This document shows, in pieces, positions 43,842 to 53,751 of a stretch of 64,000 nt of DNA. Under the pieces are notes generated by a model that worked only from the letters and a program-made list of their open reading frames with translations, did no database searches and was not told the origin of the DNA. A program made the position numbers and the translations under genes. This DNA comes from Gracilinema caldarium DSM 7334 (GTDB lineage: Bacteria; Spirochaetota; Spirochaetia; Treponematales; Breznakiellaceae). The stretch covers positions 2,796,972 through 2,860,971 of the forward strand of contig NC_015732.1 of NCBI RefSeq assembly GCF_000219725.1. Reading direction: 5' to 3'. The number at the start of each line of letters is the position of its first letter. Within the stretch, counting starts at the first letter, position 1.

Positions 43842-46118
43842 ATGATTAAAACCACCACCATGCAGATTCGGGGTATGACTTGTACAGCCTGCGCGAGGGC
43901 TTCCGAGCGGGCGGTAAAAAAACTCGCCGGTATTTCGGATGCCAATGTCAACTTTGCCACTGAAAAGCTGACCCTTCAGTTTGATGATACCCAGGTAAGC
44001 CTTGCGGATATAAAGGCTGCAATTAAGAAAGCCGGTTATGAAGCGGTTGAAATAAAAGCCCAGGAAGAAGAACCCACAGTAGAAGTACAGAAACAGCGGC
44101 TTTTCATTCCTATAGCTTTCACCATTCCTATTTTCTATCTTGCCATGGGCATGATGCTCTCCTGGCCTATTCCTTCGTGGCTTGCCCCCATGCAGTATCC
44201 CCTGCGTTTTGCTCTGGTCCAGCTCGTACTGCTCATTCCGGTAGTATTTGCCGGGTTCCGTTTTTACCACGTGGGGTATCCAGCCCTGTTCCGCGGCAGT
44301 CCCAATATGGATTCCCTCATTGCATTGGGAACCACCGCTGCCATCCTCTACAGTCTCTTTTCTCTCTTCCAGATTTTCATGGGAGATCACATGGCGGTTG
44401 AACATCTCTATTTTGAAAGTGCTGCGGTTATCATAACCCTGGTGTTGGTTGGCAAAACCCTGGAAGCCCTTGCCAAGGGAAAAACCTCGGAGGCTATCAA
44501 AAAGCTCATCGGCCTTCAGCCCAAAACCGCCCGGGTCATTCGTGAGGGCGTCGAACAGGAAGTCCCAATCGCAAGCCTCATTCCAGGAGATACCATCCTG
44601 GTACGGCCGGGAGAAAAAATCCCTGTCGATGGCATCATCCTTTCAGGTTCTACTGCGATTGATGAGTCCTTTTTGACCGGTGAAAGTCTTCCTGTGGAAA
44701 AACAGGCCGGGGATGAAGTAACCGGGGCCAGCCTCAATAAAAACGGGGCAATTACCATCCGAGCTACCCGGGTTGGACAGGATACGGTACTGGCTCAGAT
44801 CATCAGATTGATGGAACAGGCCCAGGCGGATAAGGCCCCCATTGCCCGTCTTGCGGACCAGGTCTCAGCCTATTTTGTCCCCATTGTCATCGGGATCGCC
44901 CTCGTTTCGGCCCTCCTCTGGTTTATTGCCGGAGAAGGCCTGGTATTTGCTATGTCGATCCTTATCTCGGTCCTCGTTATTGCCTGTCCCTGTGCGCTGG
45001 GCCTGGCTACACCTACCGCGATTATGGTTGGTACCGGAATGGGAGCCCAGCAGAGCATTCTTATTAAATCAGGGGAAGCCCTGGAGATTGCCCACAAAAT
45101 AGATACGGTGGTCTTTGATAAAACCGGAACCATTACTGAAGGGAAACCACGGCTTACGGATCTGCAGCCTGCACCAGAGAGCAACCTATCCGAAGACGAA
45201 TTGCTAGCCCTGGCAGCAGGGATTGAACAGCTTTCAGAACATCCCCTGGGAGAAGCTATTGTAGCTGCCGCCCGGGAACGGAATCTGGCATTGCCGGAAG
45301 TAACAGAAGTAACAGCGATTCCCGGCCGTGGAATCCGGGGAAATGTGGGCGGCAGCGTGGTCTTGCTGGGGAACCAGGCCTTCATGGAAGAGCATTCCAT
45401 CAATATGGATGAGTTTCTCAGGGGTGAAAAAACCAGAAACAGCCCCATCGAAGCCCTGGCTGCGGAGGGTAAAACCGTCATGTTCCTTGCCCTGAAGGGG
45501 ACCGTGCAGGGACTTTTGGCAGTCGCCGATACACCCAAAGCAGAAAGCCGGACAGCGGTTGCGGCTCTGCACCGGATGGGGCTCAAGGTCATTATGATTA
45601 CCGGGGATCACCGAAAAACCGCAGAAGCTATTGCCCGCCAGACCGGGATTGACCAGGTATTGGCGGAGGTACATCCCCAACATAAGGCCCAGGCGGTTCA
45701 GGAACTGCAAAAGGCAGGGCACCGGCTTGCCATGGTGGGGGATGGCATCAATGATGCACCAGCCCTGGTACAGGCGGATATCGGTATCGCCATGGGGTCT
45801 GGTACGGATGTAGCCATAGAAAGCGCCGATATGGTGCTGATGCGAAGTAATCCCCTGGATGTGGTGACCGCCATAGAGCTATCCCGGAGAACCATTCGAA
45901 CGATTAAACAGAATCTTTTCTGGGCATTCGGATACAATGTGTCAGGGATACCGATCGCGGCGGGACTGCTCCACCTGTTCGGTGGCCCCCTCTTAAATCC
46001 CATGATTGCCGCAGCGGCCATGTCCTTCAGTTCCGTTTCGGTGGTGACCAACGCCCTGCGGCTTAGAACCTTTAAGCCGCCCATCACCACAGGGGCTGAC
46101 AGGGCTTCATATAAATAA
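43842..46118 (+). CDS. copA: Copper-translocating P1B-type ATPase
   Basis: 758 aa. One N-terminal HMA domain ([11 protein letters not shown]), eight membrane helices, the actuator LTGESLP, the CPC ion-site in [12 protein letters not shown], phosphorylation [10 protein letters not shown], the SEHPLGEAI nucleotide-domain motif and [10 protein letters not shown] hinge. It exports Cu+ from the cytoplasm. Only one metal-binding domain, as in many bacterial CopA. A small copper chaperone follows 69 bases downstream, so this is a copper-resistance pair. AGAGG precedes the ATG. Confidence 0.95.
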   Translation: MIKTTTMQIRGMTCTACARASERAVKKLAGISDANVNFATEKLTLQFDDTQVSLADIKAAIKKAGYEAVEIKAQEEEPTVEVQKQRLFIPIAFTIPIFYLAMGMMLSWPIPSWLAPMQYPLRFALVQLVLLIPVVFAGFRFYHVGYPALFRGSPNMDSLIALGTTAAILYSLFSLFQIFMGDHMAVEHLYFESAAVIITLVLVGKTLEALAKGKTSEAIKKLIGLQPKTARVIREGVEQEVPIASLIPGDTILVRPGEKIPVDGIILSGSTAIDESFLTGESLPVEKQAGDEVTGASLNKNGAITIRATRVGQDTVLAQIIRLMEQAQADKAPIARLADQVSAYFVPIVIGIALVSALLWFIAGEGLVFAMSILISVLVIACPCALGLATPTAIMVGTGMGAQQSILIKSGEALEIAHKIDTVVFDKTGTITEGKPRLTDLQPAPESNLSEDELLALAAGIEQLSEHPLGEAIVAAARERNLALPEVTEVTAIPGRGIRGNVGGSVVLLGNQAFMEEHSINMDEFLRGEKTRNSPIEALAAEGKTVMFLALKGTVQGLLAVADTPKAESRTAVAALHRMGLKVIMITGDHRKTAEAIARQTGIDQVLAEVHPQHKAQAVQELQKAGHRLAMVGDGINDAPALVQADIGIAMGSGTDVAIESADMVLMRSNPLDVVTAIELSRRTIRTIKQNLFWAFGYNVSGIPIAAGLLHLFGGPLLNPMIAAAAMSFSSVSVVTNALRLRTFKPPITTGADRASYK

Positions 46119-46187
46119 CAAGGGCAATGAGGGCTTCAAAAGCGTATTATAAGTGTTTTGTCTACCATATTGATGGAAGGAGGATTT

Positions 46188-46397
46188 ATGACAAAGACCT
46201 TAGAAATAGAAGGAATGACCTGTAAGCACTGTGTCATGCATGTAACCAATGCGCTGAAAGCGGTTGCAGGGGTAACAACGGTTCAGGTTGACCTGGCTGG
46301 TAACAAGGCAGTGGTGGAAGGCTCCAATCTGGATGATCAGGCCCTGAAGGATGCCGTAGCCGATGCGGGCTACGAGGTGGTGGCCATCCACGAGTGA
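46188..46397 (+). CDS. copZ: Copper chaperone CopZ
   Basis: 69 aa, a single HMA domain: GMTCKHCVMHVTNAL with the Cu+-binding CxxC and a C-terminal GYEVVAIHE. It hands Cu+ to CopA. AAGGAGG lies at ideal distance from the ATG at 46188; a longer TTG start is unlikely. A terminator follows whose T-run abuts the 3' end of the opposing tRNA gene. Confidence 0.95.
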   Translation: MTKTLEIEGMTCKHCVMHVTNALKAVAGVTTVQVDLAGNKAVVEGSNLDDQALKDAVADAGYEVVAIHE

Positions 46398-46412
46398 CAG
46401 CCACTCACTAAA

Positions 46413-46449
46413 AACCGCTCAGCCCTTACAGGGCAAGCGGCTTTTTTTT
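46413..46449 (+). terminator. Terminator after copZ
   Basis: CCGCTCAGCCC pairs with GGGCAAGCGG (one mismatch), then eight T residues ending at the tRNA 3' end. Confidence 0.85.
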
Positions 46450-46522
46450 GATCCATAGACGATTCGAACGTCCGACCTAGCGCTTAGGAGGCGCTCGCTC
46501 TATCCACCTGAGCTAATGGATC
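46449..46522 (-). tRNA. tRNA-Arg (anticodon CCT)
   Basis: On the minus strand the molecule begins GATCCATTAGCTCAGG and ends TTCGAATC...ATGGATC plus discriminator A. The seven-base acceptor stem is perfect, the D-arm has AGCTCAGG, the anticodon loop is CTCCTAA on the stem AGCGC/GCGCT, and the T-loop is TTCGAAT. The anticodon CCT reads AGG codons. CCA is not encoded; an A-run follows. Confidence 0.95.
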
Positions 46523-46553
46523 ATTGGGGAAGCCGTAAGGCTGCCCGATGTAG

Positions 46554-46582
46554 ACTATACAATAAAGGCCCCCTTTTTTCAA
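46554..46582 (-). promoter_or_regulatory. Sigma-70 promoter of tRNA-Arg
   Basis: Minus strand TTGAAA (46577-46582), 17 bp, TATAGT (46554-46559), about 25 bases before the mature tRNA. Confidence 0.7.
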
Positions 46583-46732
46583 TAGCAGGGGTTTAACAAG
46601 GACAATGCTGAAGGTTTTGCTCCTGCAACCTGCAGGGGGAAGCCCTGCTTCCTGAAATAATGCATCCTGCTTGGCACCGGCGGAATAATACAGTAAAGTG
46701 CTGACAAGATTGTACTTAAGGGAATGTTTTTC

Positions 46733-47743
46733 ATGAAAAGAATCTGGCGAACCTTAACAATTTTTCCAGTGCTGCTTTTGCATCTCTTGTGTCCAGCCTT
46801 GGGCACCGCAGAAGAAGCCAGTCTTTATTGGAGTATAGAAAACAGTTTGGGGCTTACCTATGGCCATGCCAGGGAACTGGTCTACCAGGACTCGGGTTTA
46901 CCGGACTTACTGAGCGAACTGGTCTGGCCCCTGGAAGGTCTCCTTTATTATGGGACAAGCCTTACTTTTTCATATGGGAAAAGCCCTATGGCTGGTTTTT
47001 ACAGCAGACTGGACGTCCGGTTCGGCTTTACGATGCAGAGCGGCACCATCACCGACAAGGACTGGCTCGGATACAATACTGCTACCAATTCTTATTTTTT
47101 AACTCATTTCTCCGCCCACGATGCCATCAGCGAACATTCCCAATGGGTCGATGCGACGATAGGGTACGGTTTCATGGTCTCTGACCGTTTTATTATCAGG
47201 ACCGGTCTTACAGCTTCGTTTATGAACCTGCACTGGACCGCCCGGGATGGGTATATTCAGTACGGTTCCAACATCGGACAAAACAACTCAAGTTATGTTC
47301 CATGGTCCAGTTCCTTCCCAAAAGATCCAGTGTATGGTACGGGCATCGCTTACTGGCAGAACTGGGTCTCCATAGCCCCTACCCTTGAGGTGTTATGGCT
47401 GGTAGACAATCGACTCACCCTGACAGCTGCTGCTTCGGTGTATGTGCTGAACAGTTGTAATGATCAAGATGATCATTACCTACGCGAGTTGCCACTTCAA
47501 TTCACCGAACATGTTAATGGTGGCTTTGGAATAGAACCCAAACTTACGGTTAGTTACCGGCTGGTCTCCAACATCTCAGTTGGTATAGAAGGTGCCTGGA
47601 GGTATATCACCAGACTTCGGGGCAACACAAGCATTATGGAAATAGGAAGCGGAACGACCGGCGGTCCTTATACAGACCTGGCCGGTACAGACTATTCGGT
47701 GGGTAGCTGTGCGGTGTTTGTACGGTTTACTCCGCAGCGATAA
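46733..47743 (+). CDS. Omptin-family outer membrane aspartyl protease
   Basis: 336 aa with a signal peptide ending near ALGTAEEA, then alternating beta-strand sequence of a 10-strand barrel. Omptin landmarks align throughout: SLGLTYGHARELVY, TDKDW with Asp108/Asp110 (OmpT Asp83/Asp85), TARDGYI, QDDHY with Asp246/His248 (OmpT Asp210/His212), and EGAWRYITRLRGNTS. All four catalytic residues are kept. Omptins cleave between basic residues at the cell surface and in enterobacteria need LPS; how that applies here is unknown. Start: ATG at 46733, nine bases after AAGGGA. Its 3' end overlaps the convergent GGDEF gene by 17 bases. Confidence 0.85.
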   Translation: MKRIWRTLTIFPVLLLHLLCPALGTAEEASLYWSIENSLGLTYGHARELVYQDSGLPDLLSELVWPLEGLLYYGTSLTFSYGKSPMAGFYSRLDVRFGFTMQSGTITDKDWLGYNTATNSYFLTHFSAHDAISEHSQWVDATIGYGFMVSDRFIIRTGLTASFMNLHWTARDGYIQYGSNIGQNNSSYVPWSSSFPKDPVYGTGIAYWQNWVSIAPTLEVLWLVDNRLTLTAAASVYVLNSCNDQDDHYLRELPLQFTEHVNGGFGIEPKLTVSYRLVSNISVGIEGAWRYITRLRGNTSIMEIGSGTTGGPYTDLAGTDYSVGSCAVFVRFTPQR

Positions 47744-48740
47744 CCCGGTTGCGGCCCTGGTCTTTTGCTTTACGGAGGGCCGCATCGGCGGCGGCAAGAA
47801 GTTCCGGCCCGGTAGTACCGTGCTGAGGTGACACGGCTACCCCAAGACAGGTCTTAATAGAAAGCTCAATTTCTTGTAAACGCCCTTGAGAATCTGTCCA
47901 TGAAAGGGGTATAGGGAGCGCAGAAACCGCAAGTCTCAATCGTTCGCTGATACTCATGGCTTCTTCCAATGATGTATCAGGAAGCACAAAGGCAAATTCA
48001 TCCCCTGCCAGCCGGGCAGCAATGTCCGCATCCCGCAGTACCTGTCGGAAAACACCCGCTACTGCCTTAATCACCTTATCACCAGCAGCTTCACCATAGG
48101 CATTATTAATCTCATGAATCCTGTCCAGATCCATCATCATTACAGAAATATTCCGCTTCACTTTATTGGGGCCTTCGAGCCTGCTGTTCAGGGATTCCTC
48201 GAGAAAACGTCGATTATAAAGGCCTGTTAGGCTGTCTGTAATTGCCCTGAGACGGGCTGTTTCACCCCAACGAAGAAGATCATTCAAGAAGCGAGAAGAT
48301 TCATCAAGCCAGCTGGTCATTACCTGACTGATAGCACCTAACAGCTTAAGGGCAATCATGGGATGTTCAAAAATGAGCCGGTAGAAATCGAGCCCCTGGA
48401 GTACGAAAACATCGGTTTCTTCTGTGGCGGTACAGGTCGCAGACCGGGGGGCATCTTCAATAATTGCCATTTCACCGAAAAAACGGCCTGGTTCAAAATC
48501 ATAGATTTTTCGCTGTTTCCCATTACCCAGATTCACCGTGGCGACCACATGACCGGTCAGAATAATAAACATCTCTTGTCCCGGATCTCCTTCAGAAAAT
48601 ATTATTTCACCCTTATGATAATGATGACGCTCCAAAAAGGCTGTTACCGCATTAAATTCAAGTTCACTCATAGCTGCAAAAAGAGGCGAATTGATTAAGG
48701 CCTCGTTATCAAGTGGAGATTTACTCATCGATTTACTCAT
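47727..48740 (-). CDS. Cyclic nucleotide-binding domain / GGDEF protein (likely active diguanylate cyclase)
   Basis: 337 aa. The cNMP-binding domain (about 10-135) has EIIFSEGDPGQEMFIILTGH, FFGEMAIIEDAPRSATC. The GGDEF domain (about 165-335) starts TDSLTGLYNRRFLEE and has RLAGDEFAFVLP at the active site; AGDEF is a variant seen in active cyclases. It may make cyclic di-GMP in response to a nucleotide or other ligand. The ATG at 48740 overlaps the end of its upstream paralogue by eight bases; a second ATG at 48728 is also possible. No membrane segment. Confidence 0.88.
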   Translation of the reverse strand: MSKSMSKSPLDNEALINSPLFAAMSELEFNAVTAFLERHHYHKGEIIFSEGDPGQEMFIILTGHVVATVNLGNGKQRKIYDFEPGRFFGEMAIIEDAPRSATCTATEETDVFVLQGLDFYRLIFEHPMIALKLLGAISQVMTSWLDESSRFLNDLLRWGETARLRAITDSLTGLYNRRFLEESLNSRLEGPNKVKRNISVMMMDLDRIHEINNAYGEAAGDKVIKAVAGVFRQVLRDADIAARLAGDEFAFVLPDTSLEEAMSISERLRLAVSALPIPLSWTDSQGRLQEIELSIKTCLGVAVSPQHGTTGPELLAAADAALRKAKDQGRNRVIAAE

Positions 48741-49740
48741 TATGCAAAACCTTTGCCGTAAGATGTCCGGGAAATGATATAACTCTGTTTCCTCCAGCCT
48801 GCCATTGTTCAACCATATAGACATATTGCTGTTGCACCAGGGTATCCCAATCCTCGAGCATGTCAGGCCACACCCCAAATACAACCGTGGCTGAGAAGGT
48901 AAAACCGGGAAATTTCTCTGTTGGTGAAATCGGTGTTAAAGCGGTGACAGCTTTATATAGGTTTTGAGCCACAGTTTGAGCAGACTCAAGACTACAACGG
49001 GGCAGGCAGAGTCCTACTTCATTACTTTTAAAACGTAAAGCCCAACCACGTCCAAATTGCCGGACCAGGGACTTTAAAATTCCTGCGATACTCACCATTG
49101 CTTCATCCCCTGCACTATGACCAAGACCATCAACTAAGATTTTAAATCGATCCGGTTTCATGAGAATTAGTGCAGTTGGGGCCTGTAATTCTCGCCGGAT
49201 TTCTTCATCGAGAAAAGCACGATTCCAGAGCCCCGTACCGGGGTCCTCATAGGCCCGACGCCTTAATTCTTGAACCCAAGAAGTGTTTTCTGAAATGAGT
49301 TTTTGGGTAGATCTGAGGCGGCTAGAAATCATAGAAAGAGAACGAAGCAAAATACGGGAAACCGTATCAGGTTTTTCACGCTTAATATCTTCAAAATTAA
49401 GTCCTAAGGCAGGAAAACAAATTAATTCTGTATCTTCCAAGGCGACTGCAACGGCATCATAGATCGTTTGCCGGGCAAAATCGAACTCGCCCAGGAGATC
49501 CTGGCCAGTAAAAATGGCAAGCTCTTCAACTTGTCCATCAGTTTTTATACGAAAAACTCTAATCGATCCAGATACAATATAATAAAAACGATCTGCTGGA
49601 TCACCTATTGTAAAAAGACGAGCTCCCTTTCGCAACTGAAAACGACTTACTCTGGATACTATATAGTCCTCATCATCGGTTAATAATCCTGAGAAAAGTG
49701 ATGATTTTTTTAAAATATCTTGATTATTACAATCACCCAA
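48733..49740 (-). CDS. Cyclic nucleotide-binding domain / degenerate GGDEF protein
   Basis: 335 aa, the tandem paralogue of the next gene. cNMP-binding domain (about 8-130: GARLFTIGDPADRFYYIVSG, LLGEFDFARQTIYDAVAVA) and GGDEF fold (about 170-330: DPGTGLWNRAFLDEE). The active-site motif GGDEF is replaced by KSNEV in RFKSNEVGLCLP, so no cyclase activity is expected; it may bind ligand or form a heterodimer with the downstream protein. The start is TTG at 49740 after a GGGGGAAG ribosome binding site; no ATG fits. Confidence 0.85.
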   Translation of the reverse strand: MGDCNNQDILKKSSLFSGLLTDDEDYIVSRVSRFQLRKGARLFTIGDPADRFYYIVSGSIRVFRIKTDGQVEELAIFTGQDLLGEFDFARQTIYDAVAVALEDTELICFPALGLNFEDIKREKPDTVSRILLRSLSMISSRLRSTQKLISENTSWVQELRRRAYEDPGTGLWNRAFLDEEIRRELQAPTALILMKPDRFKILVDGLGHSAGDEAMVSIAGILKSLVRQFGRGWALRFKSNEVGLCLPRCSLESAQTVAQNLYKAVTALTPISPTEKFPGFTFSATVVFGVWPDMLEDWDTLVQQQYVYMVEQWQAGGNRVISFPGHLTAKVLHNE

Positions 49741-49873
49741 AACAATCTTCCCCCTTTTTAGTATGGTTCTTTACATAAGACTGGTCAAGATTTCCTCGAT
49801 ATAAACCTTGCAAACAAGATAGACCTATATTAGTATTTAATTCTAGATTTTTGACTTTTTGGAATAATGTTAT

Positions 49874-50980
49874 ATGAAGGGACACCTTTTTTTTATTATT
49901 TACTTATGTTTCATATGTCTTCCTACATTATCATCACAATCTCATACTAATAAAACCGCAGAAATTATCGATCTTAACCTTTTTCCTGTTTTTATACACA
50001 ACGATTTTAAAAGTGAGTATATAACCATGTATGATTCACCAATAGCTCATGACTGGTTATGTATTTCACCTTCGTTAGATGGCAATCGATCTGTTCGAAT
50101 TATTGATATACCGGAATATAGCAAACATCATTTTTTAAGTATTATTACTCAAAAACCTGAGGAATTTACGTACATTATTCCATTTATCGTATCCAGCAAT
50201 CAATTAGCAGATTTTTCTACATCAATTCCCTCCATGTTAGGACTTCATCTTGCATCCATAGGTGATAACTGGGAGATTTATCTAAATGGAACACTTCTTC
50301 GGCGGGAAATACATTTAGATACATCAGGTTTTATTACAACTCATTGTAACTACCGAGATTTACTGATTTCTTTTCCACCTTCACTATTGAGAACAGGGTC
50401 AAATTATTTGCTGTTTCACATTATTGGCGATCCTGCCAATCCAATGGTTGGCTTAAATTCATCCAGCCCTTATAGGATTGCTAATCTAGACCTCTTAAGA
50501 TTAACAACAAAAACAACCTTTGAAACAACCTTAAGCATTATTTATATCTTCATGGGCTTATATATTTTCTTAATTAATCTTTCTAAAACATTTACTTTTA
50601 TGCGTACCTTTGGACTTTTTTCACTTATTCTGGGTATCTATTTTCTTTGTCGATCATCTATTTTATATCAATGGATTTCAAATTCAGAGTTATTATTTAA
50701 AATTGAAATCAGTAGTTTATTTCTTATCTTGCCTACAACGATATTTTTTCTTTCTGGCTTTCTTCCTCCTGAAAAGGTTCGCCAAAGAATTAACATTGGA
50801 TTATATATCCTCTACGGTTTGTTTACTTTATTAGGACTTATTTTCCCACCAGCCTTTGGACATGATCTCGTAAATTTATGGGGAATAATCAGCATTTTTA
50901 CATCCTTGTATATATTAGGATATATATTGCTCTGGCATTTTTTTATTACCCTTCAAAAAGAACTAAATAGGGCTTCCTGA
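49874..50980 (+). pseudogene. 5' half of a membrane sensor gene split by an insertion sequence
   Basis: 368 aa up to a stop supplied by the insertion sequence; only the last three residues are encoded by the element. Signal peptide, an extracellular beta-domain (about 25-215, with LHLASIGDNWEIYLNGTL), then seven membrane helices like 7TMR-DISM proteins. It aligns along its length with the intact gene at 53.7 kb. Joined to the 3' half it would be a 740-aa sensor. The gene is very AT-rich. The truncated protein lacks every cytoplasmic domain. Confidence 0.88.
50964..50969. repeat. Left target-site duplication (TAAATA)
   Basis: TAAATA directly precedes the left inverted repeat and is repeated exactly at 52619-52624 after the right end. 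Confidence 0.85.
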
Positions 50981-51032
50981 AAAACAAACAACTCTTTACA
51001 AAAGAAGCAAATACAGAGATAATCTCAATAAG

Positions 51033-51076
51033 AAGTGCACGGAAGAAAGGGGTAAGGCCTTAAAAAGCGTGCACTT
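51033..51076 (+). promoter_or_regulatory. Stem-loop upstream of the transposase start
   Basis: AAGTGCACG (51033-51041) pairs perfectly with CGTGCACTT (51068-51076); the loop contains the palindrome TAAGGCCTTA (51053-51062). It ends five bases before the GGGG ribosome binding site, so it could limit transposase translation from read-through transcripts. Confidence 0.5.
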
Positions 51077-51091
51077 TACTATGGGGTAACG

Positions 51092-52555
51092 ATGTATAAG
51101 GAAAAGGAACAGGTACCTGAGTTTGAAGACTTTTATGTACCCTTCGGAGGACATTTACGAGAAGATAATCGATGGGTACGATTAGCCGCAATTATTCCAT
51201 GGGAAGAGATAGAAGCTGAATATAAAAAATGTTTTTCAAAACGAATTGGAAGAACAGCCAAGACCGTACGGCTCGCCTTGGGATCATTATTGATAAAAGA
51301 GAAATTACAATTAACAGATGAAGAAACGGTAGAAACAATACGAGAGAACCATTACCTGCAATATTTTTTAGGATATGAATCTTACAAAGATGAAAAACCC
51401 TTTGATCCAAGCATGATGGTTCATTTTCGAAAACGGCTTGGACCTGATGCAATAGCACAGATAAATGAGTTGATAGCGAAACGGTATCAAGAACAGGTAG
51501 AAGCAGAATCTGAAAAAAAACAGAACAAAGAAAACCAAAAGGATGACCATGATCATGGAAATCGAGGGCAACTCATTATAGATGCCACGTGCGTCCCCCA
51601 GGATATCCGGCATCCCCATGATGTCACTTTATTGGATGAAGCGCGAAGGAAAACAGAAAAGATAATTGATACGTTATATGAAGCGAGTGAGCTCACCATA
51701 AAACCACGAACCTATAGAAAACAGGCCCGTATCAAATATCTCAATTTTATACGAGGGCGACGAAGAACAAAAAAAGAAATACGCAGAGCGATTCGGACCC
51801 AACTCCAATACATACGACGTAATTTACGGACTATCAATGAATTACAAAACAAGGTTCCCAGTACAACGTTGAGTGCAAAACAGCGACGTGATCTTATCGT
51901 GATACATGAGGTTTACCGGCAACAGGTACAGATGTATAAGGGAAAGACCCATTCGATATCGGGAAAAATCGTCAGTATCAGTCAACCCCATGTACGACCA
52001 ATAGCCCGAGGTAAAGCAAAAGCGGCCTTTGAATTCGGAGCAAAACTATCAGCATCGATGACCGAACACGGGATGATTTTTATAGATCGATTACAATGGG
52101 AACCCTATAACGAACAAGAAGATTTGCCAACACAAATAGAAAAATATAAGAGGCGATGTGGTCGATATCCGGAATCGGTGCATGCCGATAAAATATATCG
52201 GACACGAGCAAACCGAGCCTATTGTGAAGCTCGAGGAATACGATTGTCTGGACCACCCTTAGGCAGACCGATTAAAGAAACATTAGAGAATAAAAAGATA
52301 GTACGACAGCTACGAAAGATTCAAAGACTTGACGAAGCCATTCGACAAGCGATTGAAGGTGGCTTTGGATATATGAAACGAAAGTTTGGTCTTGGTACAA
52401 TCTATGAAAAATTACGCGAAACTAGTGAAACAGCAATCATGGTATGTGTATTGCTGACCAACTGTGAAAAGATCCTGAGGGATCTTTTTATGCGCTTTTT
52501 ATTTTTACTTGGTTTTAAACCTCATAAATCATATTTGAAAGTTTTAGTATACTAA
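51092..52555 (+). CDS. DDE transposase of the insertion sequence
   Basis: 487 aa, full length. N-terminal DUF772-like helical domain (YFLGYESYKDEKPFDPSMMV). The catalytic acids are read as Asp in LIIDATCVPQDIR, Asp in SVHADKIYRTRANRAY, and Glu in EGGFGYMKRKFGL. A highly basic insert lies between the first two. It is uninterrupted, so the element may still be mobile. TGGGG precedes the ATG by five bases. Confidence 0.9.
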   Translation: MYKEKEQVPEFEDFYVPFGGHLREDNRWVRLAAIIPWEEIEAEYKKCFSKRIGRTAKTVRLALGSLLIKEKLQLTDEETVETIRENHYLQYFLGYESYKDEKPFDPSMMVHFRKRLGPDAIAQINELIAKRYQEQVEAESEKKQNKENQKDDHDHGNRGQLIIDATCVPQDIRHPHDVTLLDEARRKTEKIIDTLYEASELTIKPRTYRKQARIKYLNFIRGRRRTKKEIRRAIRTQLQYIRRNLRTINELQNKVPSTTLSAKQRRDLIVIHEVYRQQVQMYKGKTHSISGKIVSISQPHVRPIARGKAKAAFEFGAKLSASMTEHGMIFIDRLQWEPYNEQEDLPTQIEKYKRRCGRYPESVHADKIYRTRANRAYCEARGIRLSGPPLGRPIKETLENKKIVRQLRKIQRLDEAIRQAIEGGFGYMKRKFGLGTIYEKLRETSETAIMVCVLLTNCEKILRDLFMRFLFLLGFKPHKSYLKVLVY

Positions 52556-52618
52556 ATTAAACCCATTTTAACGTAAAAAAGTTTTGAAATATCATTTTTA
52601 GACATTTTCAGTAGGCCC

Positions 52619-52624
52619 TAAATA
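52619..52624. repeat. Right target-site duplication (TAAATA)
   Basis: Exact copy of 50964-50969 next to the right inverted repeat. Confidence 0.85.
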
Positions 52625-53751
52625 CAAAAAAAGATAAAATAGATACTCGTACAATTATTAAAAAAGTTAAAAATGTTCTTTTATTAACACCTATTGGCAA
52701 TATTCTCATTGGGTTTAGTTTTCTCGCATGCACTGCTATGTTTGATGCTTTTGAAACGATTATTACCCATAAGAATCATGTACTTAGTCGTTATTCTTTT
52801 TTAATTTTTATTTTTGGAAGTATCATTGCTATTGCTCATCATTATCGAAATCTCTTAACCCGTTTACAAACTACTAATCATCTTCTCGAAACACAAATTA
52901 GCCTCATTAATCATAGTAAGTTAATGGCAGAACGTAATGAACAGGTTTTTTACAATATATTTTATAGTAGTATCGATCCCATTTTTATCACTGACGACCA
53001 GCTACATATCATAGATTACAATCTTGGTACAGCCTATTATTTTACTTTTAATAGTAAACAGCTAAGTGATAAAAACACCCTCTTTGATATTTTACCTATG
53101 GATAATGATTCCAAGTTAAAACTAAAAACCACCATAGCAATATATAAACACCATGTATCATGCAGTTTTAAACAAACAGTTCGTATCATAGCACCATATA
53201 ATGCTTCAAAACACTTACTACAATCATACACATTACATGTAGACAAACTCAACTACAACGAATCACCGCTTTTTTCAATTAGAGTAGTACCAATAAAGAC
53301 AAAATTGGACTTTATGAGTTTAAAATGGAGCCGCGGAAGTTATACTATAGATAGTTCACCAGAACAAGCGGATTTACTTAGCCAACGATTAACAGCGGCC
53401 CTTTACTACTTTATAACAGAACAGGGTTCAGAGCTTATTCGAACAGGTATCCATGAAATGTTGCTTAATGCAATAGTACATGGAAATAAAAATGATCCAC
53501 AAAAGAAGGTTTTTGTTAAATATATATTCACTCCTCGCAAGGTACTTATTCGAATAACCGATCAGGGGAATGGCTTTGATCACATCAGTATTTTAAAAAA
53601 GGTCCAACTGCACGATAATATATATTTAAAAAACCACCAGGGAATATTTATTACACTTGGAGCCTTTGATTATGTGACTTATAATGAAATAGGAAACCAG
53701 GTAACCCTGGGTAAAAATGTATATAACAAGGAAGCAGAACATGAAACTTAA
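52625..53751 (+). pseudogene. 3' half of the split membrane sensor gene
   Basis: The frame is open from inside the right end of the element; the first ATG is at 52738 (337 aa from there). It encodes the last membrane helices (TPIGNILIGFSFLACTAMF), a PAS-like region, and a C-terminal RsbW-type ATPase with N-box EMLLNAIVHGN and DQGNGFDH. The glycine lid is weak (NHQGIFIT) compared with the intact paralogue. It may be transcribed from the element, but it has lost the sensor half. Ends 11 bases past the next gene's ATG. Confidence 0.85.

Larger units (their letters stand above)
50970..52618 (+). mobile_element. Insertion sequence, 1649 bp, IS5/ISNCY-like DDE element
   Basis: The ends are imperfect inverted repeats GGGCTTCCTGAAAA (50970-50983) and, read inward from the right, GGGCCTACTGAAAA (52605-52618), 12 of 14 identical. 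A 6-bp TAAATA duplication flanks it. One transposase gene fills it. Size and 6-bp duplication may suit the ISDol1-like group; this assignment is from memory. It sits inside the membrane sensor gene. Confidence 0.9.

Noticed and set aside
46449-46522. tRNA-Arg as an integration site
   Set aside because: No integrase gene and no duplicated tRNA 3' end in the window.
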